From RHLJ01 sp965247355 (lineage in GTDB: Bacteria; Bacteroidota; Rhodothermia; Balneolales; Balneolaceae), in assembly GCA_965247355.1 (NCBI GenBank), contig OZ252011.1:3410001-3474000 (forward strand): DNA of 64,000 bases, in the 5' to 3' direction. Position numbers and translations under genes: made by a program. How positions within the stretch are numbered: position 1 is the stretch's first letter; every line of letters begins with the position of its first letter. Positions 15,932-24,753 of the stretch are shown piece by piece. The notes below the pieces were generated by a model. The model did no database searches. It was given only the letters and a program-made list of their open reading frames with translations, and was not told the DNA's origin.

Positions 15932-18900
15932 ACTCGACAAACCAAACAATTAAAACAATGAAAACAAAAATAATTGGAACAATACTAGGGGTGTTTATCT
16001 CTATGAATGTTTTTGCGCAAGTAGAGATAGAACACGATAGCTTATTTTGCGCCACTGATCTGCCACCAAGCTCTAAAATCTCGGCTCAGAAATCACTATC
16101 TGCTGATGATACATATGGAGAAGGAATAGCAGCGAATGGGACATTACGGGTATTAGTATTATTTATTCGTTTTCCTGATGATAACAAAGCTCATTGGCAT
16201 TGGGGGACGTCAGGTTTTCCATCTGTCACTGACGTATTTATAGATTCAACAGTTAGTCAAAACTCAACTAACTATGAAAATGTAACCAATTACTTCAAGC
16301 AAATGTCATTTGGAAATTATAATGTTATAGGAGATGTAGTTAAGGTTATAGCACCTAATCCAACCAATAATTATTATGCTGGTGGTACTAATGATACATT
16401 ATCAAATGGTAATAGAAGGTTAAATGTAGTTAATGCCTCGAAAGATGTTTTACGTACAGTAGATTCTAGCGTTGACTTTTCAAAATATGATAATTGGACA
16501 TACAATGGAGACTTTAATCATACAAATAGTTCTGACGGGACAGTAGATATGATTTTTATGATATGGAAAGACCGATGGTTTGGTGGTGAAACTGGTGAAG
16601 CAAGTATTGCTCAAAGCTATGACACAGTTCAAGTTGATAATGGAAATAGGACTATAGGTTTGAGATATTGGAGTGATAATGGATCGGGCGTTCGCATATA
16701 TGATAATCATAATACACAGAGATTATTAAATACTACAAAACATGAGTTAGGACATTGGTTATTAGGAGGAGGACATCCTTATGGAGGTGCTACGCCTAAC
16801 CGCATATCAAGTATCATGCAGGCAGGTCAACCAGAAGGGTTACTAGCTTCTCCACCAGAAATGGAACGATTGGGTTGGATCACAGTACCAGAAATAACTT
16901 CTAATTCTACAGATTTAGAGCTTGATGATTTTGCTACTACCGGTGAAGCTTATAAATATGACCCTAACCCATCTGACTCAGATAATGATGAATTTTACTA
17001 TATAACAAATCATCAAAAAATAAGTATTTATGATGATGCGACAAGAGAATCTAATGATACGGGTTTGTTTATTTTGCATGATAGAAATTCTACAGATAAT
17101 TCAAGTTCGAATAGGTATTTGGTTTCAGATGGAGATTATAACTGGGCACAGGTGAGTCCAGATACAATTTCTAATCCCTGGGGTGCTGGAGTTATCCGTT
17201 TATTTGAAAAACAAGAACCCAATCAATCGGGTAGCAATGTTATGCGGAAACAATATGCTCCAATAAGACCGCCAAATCAAAGTGCTTATTCTTGGATTTT
17301 TGCTTTAAAAGAGGATGGTATCAATCAAACTGGGTCTTTTTTTCAAGGGAAGGAATTTATTTCTACTTATAACTCAAACAAACACTCTTTGATAAGTGGA
17401 CTTACTAATCCAGCCCCTAAAGATTGGTCTGGTAATATTTCGGATTTTAAGCTTTCAGTAAAATCTCAAATGGGTAACTCAATAAAATTTGATGTATTTA
17501 CTAACTTTGATCCATCTAGCCTTACGGTAAGCGAAACTTGGGATAGACAAATCTTCTTCAATCAAAATTCTACTGTTTCAAATAATACTACTATCAATGT
17601 GTTAGATGGTACTAGTATATATGCTGCTACCTCTCAAAGTTTAGATTTTGATAATACATCAACATTGCTGATTGACAATAAAGGAGATAAAACCACTGTA
17701 ACTATAGAAGATGGAGTCACAGTAAATATTAATAGTGGAGCTAACCTGGAATTAGAAAGTGGTACAAGTGGACTTGCTTCGAATAAAACTACATTGATTG
17801 TCAAAGGAGTTCTAAATATCAACTCTGGTTCAACAGTTGACCTGGGGGATCATGCATTAATAATTGCTGAAGATGGTGGTGAAGTAAATGTAAGTAGCGG
17901 CGCTACCATTAATACTACGGTAATTGGAGAGTTTAACGCTGGAGATGGAGGACTAGTTACTTTTACGGGCAACACTTCCTATAGCAGTAGTATTTGTTTA
18001 ATGACTCTACCAGGTGGTATTATGGAATTTAATGGATCACTTACCCTTGATAATGGCGCTTTCATCCAATCTCATTCAACCGGAGGGGGGACGTACATTT
18101 TTAATGGGGGTGCTACTTTAAAAGGTTCCGGTAATAGCTCCGGTTATGTAATGGATATCAATGACGATACCGAAGTACAGGTTGGATATGCCAGCAAAAT
18201 TCTTACATATAGTAGTGCAAAAATCAGGGCAATTGGTACGTTAAACGATGCAGTGAAATTTACTTATAATGAACCAACTTGGGATGATGCTAATGCCTGG
18301 TCTGGAATTGAGTTGCGAGGTGATGGAAACATCTTCGAATATGCCATTGTAGAAGGTACCGTTGGTCAGGCGTTATACTTTCGTAGTGATAATAATACCG
18401 TTGAATATTCAAATATTAGAGAAAATGATGGGTATGGAATCCGAACCTATTCGGACTATTCTGGAGGATGGGGTTCTGTAAAAATATCAGATTCTAAGAT
18501 CGAGAATAATGGAAGCCATGGTATTTATGCCAGAAACTCATACCTGGGGATTGAATATAACGACATTAAGAATAATGGGGGCGACGGAATATACGTATAT
18601 AACGCCTATATCGGTTACCCATACAATGGTGGAGGCTATTTCCGTGGCAATGACATTTACAATAACAGTTCTAATGCTGTACAGGTAGCCTATAACGGAG
18701 ATGTATATGATGGTTATTCTACAAGTGTGGATGGCAATAACAATCTGGATCGCAATAATAGCCATGAGGTATACTTAAGCAGTACCAGCGCCAGATGGTG
18801 GGATGCAAATGGAGGAAGTTATACGGCGGTGCTGGAAAATACCTCTTCTACTTCTACCAAATATGTATATAATCTTGCGCAGACTACTTCAGGAGAATCT

Positions 18901-19998
18901 ACGATATCCTGGACTGTTGGAATGGAAAATAATGCGTGGGATTATTCCACCCCTTCATCAGGTAAATTTTATGGTAGTGTGGATTATACTCCCTACCAAA
19001 CGAACCAAATGTTTGGGAGCGCCGGCCCAAGAGGTTCCGTGCCATCTACATTAATAACGAACCAACCAACCATTGGGGTAGAACAAAATGTAATTTCCGC
19101 GAATCAATTAGAGGTGAGTCTTGAAGGAATGGAAAGCGCGGAGCAAAAAGATGACTACCTATCCGTTCGAAAAGAAATACTTACCCTTATTGAACAAATT
19201 CAAGGCAATCCGGTAGCGAAAGATGTTCCGAAAAAACTAAATGGCCTCATTGGATACTATAACGCTCTTCCAGAGGTCAGTAAATCAGAGTTTGCTCATG
19301 TGAAATCAATGATTAAAGGATTTATAAGTGATGCTCATATCAATGGGGGATCCATGAATCAAAATGAGCGACTCTCTTCGGAGACCGCACTCATGCTTGA
19401 GGCCTATCAACTATTAGTTGACGGGTTTCCAGATCAGGCTCTTTCTAAGATCGAGAGTGTAAAAGGTAAATTTTCCAATATTGATGTGGAACGAGAGGCT
19501 GGTTTTGTGGAAGCGGAAGCGTTGACACAGTTAGGAGAATACAAGAAGGCTGTCAAAGTATATGAGAGATTAGGCAAGCTTAGTAAACGTGGTACTGATC
19601 CACGGAATACCAGTACTGATTTTACAGATGAGATCCAGGCCCTAGAAGAATTGATGGAAGAATCTACAGAGAGCTCAGAGTATACGGAAACGAAAGTGAA
19701 ACCTAACTCTGATTTTACAGAAGAAGTTCTTCCAACAGAGTTTAAGCTCAATGCCGCCTACCCCAACCCATTCAATCCATCTACGGTATTTTCTTTTGAG
19801 ATGCCTGAATCAGGTATGGTAAAAGTAGAGGTGTATGACATAAATGGTCGTTTGGTATCTGTACTTACCAATCAGCGTTACCAGGCTGGGGTCCATTCGC
19901 TACAATTTGACGCTTCAAGTATTGCCAGTGGTGTATACTTAGTCCGAGCCAATATTGCTGGTACCCTGCAATCACAAAAAATAACTCTTATTAAATAA
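15928..19998 (+). CDS. Large T9SS-exported zinc metalloprotease with beta-helix and helical repeats
   Basis: The 1356-residue protein starts at an ATGA overlap; an ATG 30 bases later also gives a good signal peptide ending VFAQ. Residues 60-330 resemble M6-type proteases (LRVLVLFIRFPDD) with the zinc motif HELGHWLLGGGH at 272-283. The gap to the third His is one residue longer than in the usual HExxHxxGxxH. Residues 530-1010 form Gly/Asn-rich repeats typical of a right-handed beta-helix (EYSNIRENDGYGIRTYSD, IENNGSHGIYARNS). Residues 1070-1260 are helical, TPR-like. The final 85 residues are a T9SS tail (AAYPNPFNPSTVF...SQKITLIK). It is probably a surface or extracellular protease; the target is unknown. 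Confidence 0.82.
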   Translation: MNSTNQTIKTMKTKIIGTILGVFISMNVFAQVEIEHDSLFCATDLPPSSKISAQKSLSADDTYGEGIAANGTLRVLVLFIRFPDDNKAHWHWGTSGFPSVTDVFIDSTVSQNSTNYENVTNYFKQMSFGNYNVIGDVVKVIAPNPTNNYYAGGTNDTLSNGNRRLNVVNASKDVLRTVDSSVDFSKYDNWTYNGDFNHTNSSDGTVDMIFMIWKDRWFGGETGEASIAQSYDTVQVDNGNRTIGLRYWSDNGSGVRIYDNHNTQRLLNTTKHELGHWLLGGGHPYGGATPNRISSIMQAGQPEGLLASPPEMERLGWITVPEITSNSTDLELDDFATTGEAYKYDPNPSDSDNDEFYYITNHQKISIYDDATRESNDTGLFILHDRNSTDNSSSNRYLVSDGDYNWAQVSPDTISNPWGAGVIRLFEKQEPNQSGSNVMRKQYAPIRPPNQSAYSWIFALKEDGINQTGSFFQGKEFISTYNSNKHSLISGLTNPAPKDWSGNISDFKLSVKSQMGNSIKFDVFTNFDPSSLTVSETWDRQIFFNQNSTVSNNTTINVLDGTSIYAATSQSLDFDNTSTLLIDNKGDKTTVTIEDGVTVNINSGANLELESGTSGLASNKTTLIVKGVLNINSGSTVDLGDHALIIAEDGGEVNVSSGATINTTVIGEFNAGDGGLVTFTGNTSYSSSICLMTLPGGIMEFNGSLTLDNGAFIQSHSTGGGTYIFNGGATLKGSGNSSGYVMDINDDTEVQVGYASKILTYSSAKIRAIGTLNDAVKFTYNEPTWDDANAWSGIELRGDGNIFEYAIVEGTVGQALYFRSDNNTVEYSNIRENDGYGIRTYSDYSGGWGSVKISDSKIENNGSHGIYARNSYLGIEYNDIKNNGGDGIYVYNAYIGYPYNGGGYFRGNDIYNNSSNAVQVAYNGDVYDGYSTSVDGNNNLDRNNSHEVYLSSTSARWWDANGGSYTAVLENTSSTSTKYVYNLAQTTSGESTISWTVGMENNAWDYSTPSSGKFYGSVDYTPYQTNQMFGSAGPRGSVPSTLITNQPTIGVEQNVISANQLEVSLEGMESAEQKDDYLSVRKEILTLIEQIQGNPVAKDVPKKLNGLIGYYNALPEVSKSEFAHVKSMIKGFISDAHINGGSMNQNERLSSETALMLEAYQLLVDGFPDQALSKIESVKGKFSNIDVEREAGFVEAEALTQLGEYKKAVKVYERLGKLSKRGTDPRNTSTDFTDEIQALEELMEESTESSEYTETKVKPNSDFTEEVLPTEFKLNAAYPNPFNPSTVFSFEMPESGMVKVEVYDINGRLVSVLTNQRYQAGVHSLQFDASSIASGVYLVRANIAGTLQSQKITLIK

Positions 19999-20014
19999 CA
20001 ATTGTTGACTAGCT

Positions 20015-20048
20015 AAGCTCTTACCCATTCAAGGGTGAGAGCTTTTTC
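20015..20048 (+). terminator. Rho-independent terminator/attenuator inside the export cassette
   Basis: A 12-bp stem with one G-T pair (AAGCTCTTACCC 20015-20026 with GGGTGAGAGCTT 20033-20044) is followed by T residues, 17 bp after the metalloprotease stop. The next gene's ATG is 5 bases beyond, so the hairpin either ends the transcript or lowers expression of the two genes that follow. Confidence 0.75.
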
Positions 20049-20052
20049 ATCT

Positions 20053-21042
20053 ATGAGATTACTTCTATTACTTCCGCTACTTTTATTTGCATGCCTAAAA
20101 CAATCGGATACAGTTATTAAAGTTGATATGTCCTCCCAACATGATGAAGGATACTTCAACCCAGAAAACGGAGATAAGGTAGCTATCGCTGGTTTCTTTA
20201 ATGATTGGAATCCAAGCTCCGATGTTCTCAAAGATATTGATGGGGATTGGATATATGAATTTCAAGTAGAAGAACCGGCAGATACTTTAGAGTTTAAATT
20301 TATCATTAGCTCGGAGACAAATAAAGATCTTCCAAATTCCGGGTGGGAACTGATCCCCAATAGAATGGTTTCTCGTTCTGTTCTCTTGGAACAACAACCA
20401 GTCTTTGAATTTAATCTGCCATGGAGCCCTGATGTATACGAAGACGTAGCATTTTCTGTGTCCATGAATAACCAGGAAATTTTGGACTTTTTTGATCCTG
20501 AAAAGGATAATGTAGTAGTTTCGGGAACCTTTCTGGATTGGGACCCGGGGGGTGTTCAGCTTTGGGATGATGATAAGGATGGGGTATATGAAATCACAAT
20601 GCCCGTTCAAATGAGTTCAACCAAACCACACCAGTATAAATATCGGATTGTTAAATCCTCTTACTTCAATGGATATATTCCTAATGGTGGCTGGGAGCAA
20701 TTGGATGATCGTATATTGATCGGAGATGACATTCCACGTACCTATTTCAATGACCAACAGCGTATAGCCCGATTTCTGATTTCTGAAAGTTGGATGGAAA
20801 ACGCTTCCTCAGATCCTATTAAAGCCAACGATCTGTTTCAAATCCGTTTTCATGTTGGTGAAACTACCTATTTGTCTGGTGAATTAATAAAAACAAAAAA
20901 CTTAGACTATGAGACCTCTGTAGCCATTCCAATGAATATCGGAACTGTGAGATGGGAGGTCATAAAGAATCAATACCTATCACTATCGCCGATTTTTGAA
21001 GATACCGTGACTCATAATGGAGCATTACTTGAATTGTATTAA
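20053..21042 (+). CDS. Lipoprotein with two glycogen/starch-binding-like E-set repeats
   Basis: The product from the ATG at 20053 is a 329-residue lipoprotein: MRLLLLLPLLLFAC with a lipobox ending at Cys14. An in-frame GTG at 20035 lies inside the terminator stem and is rejected. Two repeats follow the CBM48/AMPK glycogen-binding pattern: VAIAGFFNDWNP (about residues 46-57) and VVVSGTFLDWDPG (about 151-163), each followed by D-x-D-G-x-(W/V)-(I/Y)-(E/Y) and a K-Y/F-x-(I/Y) strand. It probably binds a polysaccharide at the outer membrane. The gene after it starts at a TAATG overlap, so the two are coupled. Confidence 0.7.
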   Translation: MRLLLLLPLLLFACLKQSDTVIKVDMSSQHDEGYFNPENGDKVAIAGFFNDWNPSSDVLKDIDGDWIYEFQVEEPADTLEFKFIISSETNKDLPNSGWELIPNRMVSRSVLLEQQPVFEFNLPWSPDVYEDVAFSVSMNNQEILDFFDPEKDNVVVSGTFLDWDPGGVQLWDDDKDGVYEITMPVQMSSTKPHQYKYRIVKSSYFNGYIPNGGWEQLDDRILIGDDIPRTYFNDQQRIARFLISESWMENASSDPIKANDLFQIRFHVGETTYLSGELIKTKNLDYETSVAIPMNIGTVRWEVIKNQYLSLSPIFEDTVTHNGALLELY

Positions 21043-22805
21043 TGTCTCTTGAATGGAATAGGAGTCCCCTTCTAAGTTTTCCTGTAGCCTTTACTGTATT
21101 TCTTGGGCTAGTGGTTCTATTGGTAGACCCATTTGCATACCATTCTTTTACCGCGCTAAAGAATCTGGTCTTTACTGTTGGGATATCGGCATTCTTACTC
21201 TGGATGGTGATTACATCAAAGCAGATAAAGCTGGGATGGGTTACGATCTTATTTGTCATACGCATTGTTTGGCTTGCATCAACAAATCCGGACTGGTTAC
21301 TTCATCCTAGTAATGACGGGTTTTATATAGCGGTTTCTCTTCTTTGTGTGCTGATTATTTCGAAAAATATCTATCAGGATAAATTTCAAAATGCTCTCTT
21401 GTGGATGCTTGTCATTTCCGGAGTTATTCAAACAGGTGTAGGTTTATTTCAGATGATTACCTTTGTTCCAAATCCTGCCACTCCGATTAAAACACCTTTC
21501 ATAGGAACGTTTGGCACGTCCAATGGACTCGGGATATTTTTAGTACTTAGTGTTATTTCAGGATTAACGCTAAGCTATAAGCACCGTAGTCCATTTCTTT
21601 ATGTGCTAACATTCACGACTCTTCTGGGATTAATATTTACGGAAAGTAGAGGAAGCCTTCTTGCGCTTTTCGTTGCTTGTTCTGCCGTACTGGGTATTCT
21701 GTTTTATCAAAAAACTCAAAGAGTATTTCTTAAAAAAGTGCTAATGGGAGTAGTCGTACTGACTACTATATTTGCAGGATTATTTTTGTATCGAGCCGAT
21801 ATAGAGTCTTCATCAGGAAGATGGATGATATGGGAGGTTACCACGTTAATGATTCTGGATAGTCCGGTTTTTGGAGTTGGTCACGGCAATTATTCCAAGG
21901 AGTATTTGAATTATCAGGCTCGCTATTTCGAAGATGTAAACCATATTGAAAACGAGATCAAAGCAGCTAATATCAAACAAGCGCATAATGAGTTCCTTCA
22001 ATCCTTTGCTGAAGGAGGAATAGTTTCAGGAATCTTACTTCTCATAATTTGGATACTCCCTTTTTTCCTGATGTTCAGGAATAACGAGGGAGACTTGTCT
22101 GGGATTGAATTAGCTAAATTAGGGATGATTTCGGCTATAGTTTTTCATTCCCTGCTCGACTCGCCACTTCATGTTCTCCCCGTTGCGATTGTTGGTTATG
22201 CGGTGATTGGATCGGTAGATAAAAGGTTTTTTGTTTTATCAGGTAAGTATAAACATGGGCTGGCTTTTTTTGTAAGTGCTTATCTTATCCTCGTATCGGT
22301 AACGAAAATCAAAGCGTATTCTGGTCATCACTTTTGGAAAGAGGGAGTAGAGCATATCCGGAGACAACAATGGAAGTTAGTTATTAATGATTTTGAAAAT
22401 GCTTTAGAACGCTTACCAGAGAAAGGAGAACTACTGTATCAAATGGGGTCAGCCCATGTGTTTGACGAGCAATACACAAGAGGAATATATTTTATCAATA
22501 AATCGAAAAAACACTTTAGCGACCGGAATATCTATTTAAGTGAATCTTACGCTTTGCTTAAACTCAAAAAATATGAGCAAGCCAAACAAAGTGCCTTTAC
22601 TGCATTATCTATGTTCCCTACTCATTTAGCCCCTCATTTATTATTAGGAGAGATTTATTACTATCTGGGCGATACCGAGCAATCAAAAATCGCTCTTTTA
22701 AAATGTATCAATGAAGAGATCGAAATCAAATCCATTGAAACGAAACAAATTTCTGAGGATGCAAAGTATTTATGGGAAGGTTTATATGATTCTATTGAGA
22801 AATAA
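21042..22805 (+). CDS. O-antigen ligase/Wzy-like membrane protein with C-terminal TPR domain
   Basis: The 587-residue protein has ten or more membrane helices in its first 420 residues and a Wzy_C/O-antigen-ligase core: ESRGSLLALF near residue 200, a large periplasmic loop with a RWMIWEVT segment and a HNEFLQSFAEGG motif near residues 317-328. Residues 430-587 are TPR-like (KLVINDFENALERLPEKGELLYQMGSA and repeats). Members join glycans to lipid A-core or to proteins in the periplasm. T9SS substrates are often anchored to LPS glycan, so a role in mounting the proteins encoded upstream is possible, but that is inference. It is the last gene of the cassette. Confidence 0.78.
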   Translation: MSLEWNRSPLLSFPVAFTVFLGLVVLLVDPFAYHSFTALKNLVFTVGISAFLLWMVITSKQIKLGWVTILFVIRIVWLASTNPDWLLHPSNDGFYIAVSLLCVLIISKNIYQDKFQNALLWMLVISGVIQTGVGLFQMITFVPNPATPIKTPFIGTFGTSNGLGIFLVLSVISGLTLSYKHRSPFLYVLTFTTLLGLIFTESRGSLLALFVACSAVLGILFYQKTQRVFLKKVLMGVVVLTTIFAGLFLYRADIESSSGRWMIWEVTTLMILDSPVFGVGHGNYSKEYLNYQARYFEDVNHIENEIKAANIKQAHNEFLQSFAEGGIVSGILLLIIWILPFFLMFRNNEGDLSGIELAKLGMISAIVFHSLLDSPLHVLPVAIVGYAVIGSVDKRFFVLSGKYKHGLAFFVSAYLILVSVTKIKAYSGHHFWKEGVEHIRRQQWKLVINDFENALERLPEKGELLYQMGSAHVFDEQYTRGIYFINKSKKHFSDRNIYLSESYALLKLKKYEQAKQSAFTALSMFPTHLAPHLLLGEIYYYLGDTEQSKIALLKCINEEIEIKSIETKQISEDAKYLWEGLYDSIEK

Positions 22806-23157
22806 CACATTAAAGGAAAATAACTAATAAGGGAAAATTCCTTTGATCAATTATTCTGAGTATCAGACGGAATATGTTTTCCAATATTTGACCACTTCAC
22901 CACTATTGACTATAAGTGATTAATTCTGCTAATTCTGTGAATATTTCAATAAAAAGAATTTGATAGCAATAATGAATGAAGTTAAAATTCCTCGATACAA
23001 CTTGTATTCAGTTAAGTAATCTTGGAATTTTGGCAAGTAATAAAACTAGTGGAGATGATTACGTTAAGGAATCCTTACTCAATTATTGAGTATTTAGAAA
23101 ATTTACTCTAATAAGAACCTCAATTTTCACCATAAGTTTATTTAATTATAAATTAAA
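22806..23157. other. Noncoding gap after the export cassette
   Basis: The 352 AT-rich bases contain an exact island motif, CCACTTCACCACT, at 22892-22904 and a weak AAGGGAAAATTCCTTT stem at 22831-22846 that may serve as terminator. I see no ORF above 20 codons with a credible start and no RNA gene. Confidence 0.45.
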
Positions 23158-24312
23158 ATGTCAAAAGTTAAGTCTATAGATCCTGTTATACTTTCAAGCA
23201 GAATTCTCTTTCGTTCTTTATCTATTGATTTAGAAGAAAGTTGGAAAAATCCTTCCTATATATTTAATACCCTATATCTCGCAATTTTTTTAGAAAATTT
23301 TGTACTCCACGATCAAGTAGCATTTGTTACCGAGTATGAATATGAATTTAATAATGAGTTAGATGAAATTCGTGAAATTTTTACTGTCGATAAACTTAAA
23401 TCAAGTAGGATATTTGCGCCTTTTGCAGAAACTGGACTTATTAAATTCTTTGAAGAACCGATTGGGCTTGATATAGGTGCATTTTCGAAAACAATTGACA
23501 GTTATAGGCCTGAATATTATGACTATATTGATGGGGGGAGAACTGATTGGATGCTTGACTTTTACTTTATTGGTCAAAGTTTAGTCGAGATGGAATTTGC
23601 ATTTAAAAGGGGTATTCCATTTGTCCCAGACTATTCTAATGATTGTAAAACCGCTTTGTCTCTGCTGAAAGAAAAAAGAGAGAGGCAATTATCATTACTT
23701 TCAAATACATATTATGATTTGTCTGATAGCTTTAAAGCGGATATTAAAAGACTTGTAGATGCAGGAAGTGATCGTAACATTTTTATTCCTCCTATTCCAG
23801 CAATTATTTTAGATCGAGCAAAAAAACCTGAAGATATATGCAAACGTGCAGTAGAACTTCGAGCCGAGTTTTCAGAAATTCGGAGTACCTTTCGAGAATA
23901 TGAAAAAAAGATACGTGATGATTCTCTTTCGATAGGTGAGTCAATATCTGCTTTTGATGAACTAGAACGGTCAATTAATGCGGCACTGCCTAAAAAGTCC
24001 CCCAACCTTGTAACAAAAGTAAATGAATGGAGAGATCTAGTTGACATTTCTAAGTTGCTTGATGGTGTTTCAACGTCTGAAACGGGTGATATTTTAAAAA
24101 TGGCATCAGGTTTACCTCTCAAAATTGCAATTAATAAATTTAATGCGAGACGGGTATCTTATCTATCTACTCTTTGTAGAGACTTTATGAATATAACAAA
24201 CTATGGATCACTGGTTGAACGTGTTCTAAAACATGAAATCACTTCAGAGCATATGAATTATGCTAAAACAACAAAATATGAATCTGAATTGAAAGAGTTC
24301 ATATTCAAATAG
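23158..24312 (+). CDS. Hypothetical protein of the island
   Basis: The 384-residue soluble protein has no signal peptide or membrane span and no motif I can name. The first 160 residues are aromatic and acidic (VAFVTEYEYEFNNELDEIRE); the rest is highly charged and probably helical, with coiled-coil-like stretches near 165-185 and 215-265. There is no ATPase, nuclease or HTH signature. It stands alone between two regulatory gaps, close to the OLD nuclease end of the island. A defence or anti-defence function is plausible by position only. Confidence 0.6.
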   Translation: MSKVKSIDPVILSSRILFRSLSIDLEESWKNPSYIFNTLYLAIFLENFVLHDQVAFVTEYEYEFNNELDEIREIFTVDKLKSSRIFAPFAETGLIKFFEEPIGLDIGAFSKTIDSYRPEYYDYIDGGRTDWMLDFYFIGQSLVEMEFAFKRGIPFVPDYSNDCKTALSLLKEKRERQLSLLSNTYYDLSDSFKADIKRLVDAGSDRNIFIPPIPAIILDRAKKPEDICKRAVELRAEFSEIRSTFREYEKKIRDDSLSIGESISAFDELERSINAALPKKSPNLVTKVNEWRDLVDISKLLDGVSTSETGDILKMASGLPLKIAINKFNARRVSYLSTLCRDFMNITNYGSLVERVLKHEITSEHMNYAKTTKYESELKEFIFK

Positions 24313-24371
24313 CAGTTAAAGTTTTAATAAACTACAACCAGAAAAGCGCACCCATCTAACCTACAGAATTT

Positions 24372-24383
24372 GGTATAAGAACA
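24372..24383 (+). promoter_or_regulatory. Copy of the GGTATAAGAACA element
   Basis: The 12 bases, with two preceding T residues, repeat the right arm of the inverted repeat between radC and DUF932 at 8967-8978. Here the element lies downstream of the 384-residue gene and upstream of a terminator, so it may drive a short RNA. This is speculative. Confidence 0.3.
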
Positions 24384-24411
24384 CTGAAGCTTAAAGCTTT
24401 ACTAGTTGACG

Positions 24412-24433
24412 GGAGGCCTTCGGGTCTCCTTTT
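24412..24433 (+). terminator. Rho-independent terminator
   Basis: A 7-bp stem with one G-T pair (GGAGGCC 24412-24418 with GGTCTCC 24423-24429) and a TTTT run. It ends the plus-strand unit and lies against the stop codon of the convergent XRE gene. Confidence 0.75.
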
Positions 24434-24674
24434 ATTTCTTACTTAACTCTTTTTCAAGTTCTTGCATTAAGTAACTTGGAGAAACCTCCAATGCTTCAGC
24501 AATCTTCAAAAATGAATGAATAGTTGGCATTCTTTTTCTGCGTTCGATGAATTCGATCATTGTTCTGTGCAAATCACTCCCTACTGCCAAATCGAACTGA
24601 GACAACCCTTTCTGATCTCGTTCACGCTTTATTACTACTGATAAAGCTTCCTGTATTTCTTCCTTTGTGTGCAT
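24432..24674 (-). CDS. XRE-family HTH transcriptional regulator
   Basis: The chosen ATG at 24674 gives an 80-residue Cro/C1-type protein. A longer frame up to 24827 exists, but its first 51 residues have no helix-turn-helix character and would cross the operator and the start of the divergent gene. The domain has the XRE helices: VVIKRERDQKGLSQFDLA (with LSQ at the turn), then an SDLHRTMIEFIERRKRMPTI recognition part and LKIAEALEVSPSYLM. It probably represses itself and the divergent lipoprotein through the inverted repeat at 24705-24726. Confidence 0.88.
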   Translation of the reverse strand: MHTKEEIQEALSVVIKRERDQKGLSQFDLAVGSDLHRTMIEFIERRKRMPTIHSFLKIAEALEVSPSYLMQELEKELSKK

Positions 24675-24704
24675 AAAGGAACATGCAGGAAAAATCATCT
24701 TGAC

Positions 24705-24726
24705 TATCCATACTATCGTATGGATA
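24705..24726. promoter_or_regulatory. 22-bp operator between XRE regulator and lipoprotein genes
   Basis: The inverted repeat TATCCATAC-tatc-GTATGGATA has perfect 9-bp arms and lies 30 bp from the XRE start and 27 bp from the lipoprotein start. Position, symmetry and arm length fit a dimeric XRE repressor acting on both promoters. Binding by the neighbouring regulator is inferred. Confidence 0.75.
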
Positions 24727-24753
24727 TTAATCCAAGCCAAAACCTTTAATACC

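Noticed and set aside
20035..20052. GTG start of the glycan-binding lipoprotein
   Set aside because: The codon lies in the stem of the terminator; the ATG at 20053 gives a normal lipoprotein signal.
24667..24753. GTG extension of the lipoprotein gene
   Set aside because: It would run through the operator and place a second hydrophobic stretch before the lipoprotein signal; the ATG at 24754 gives a clean lipobox.
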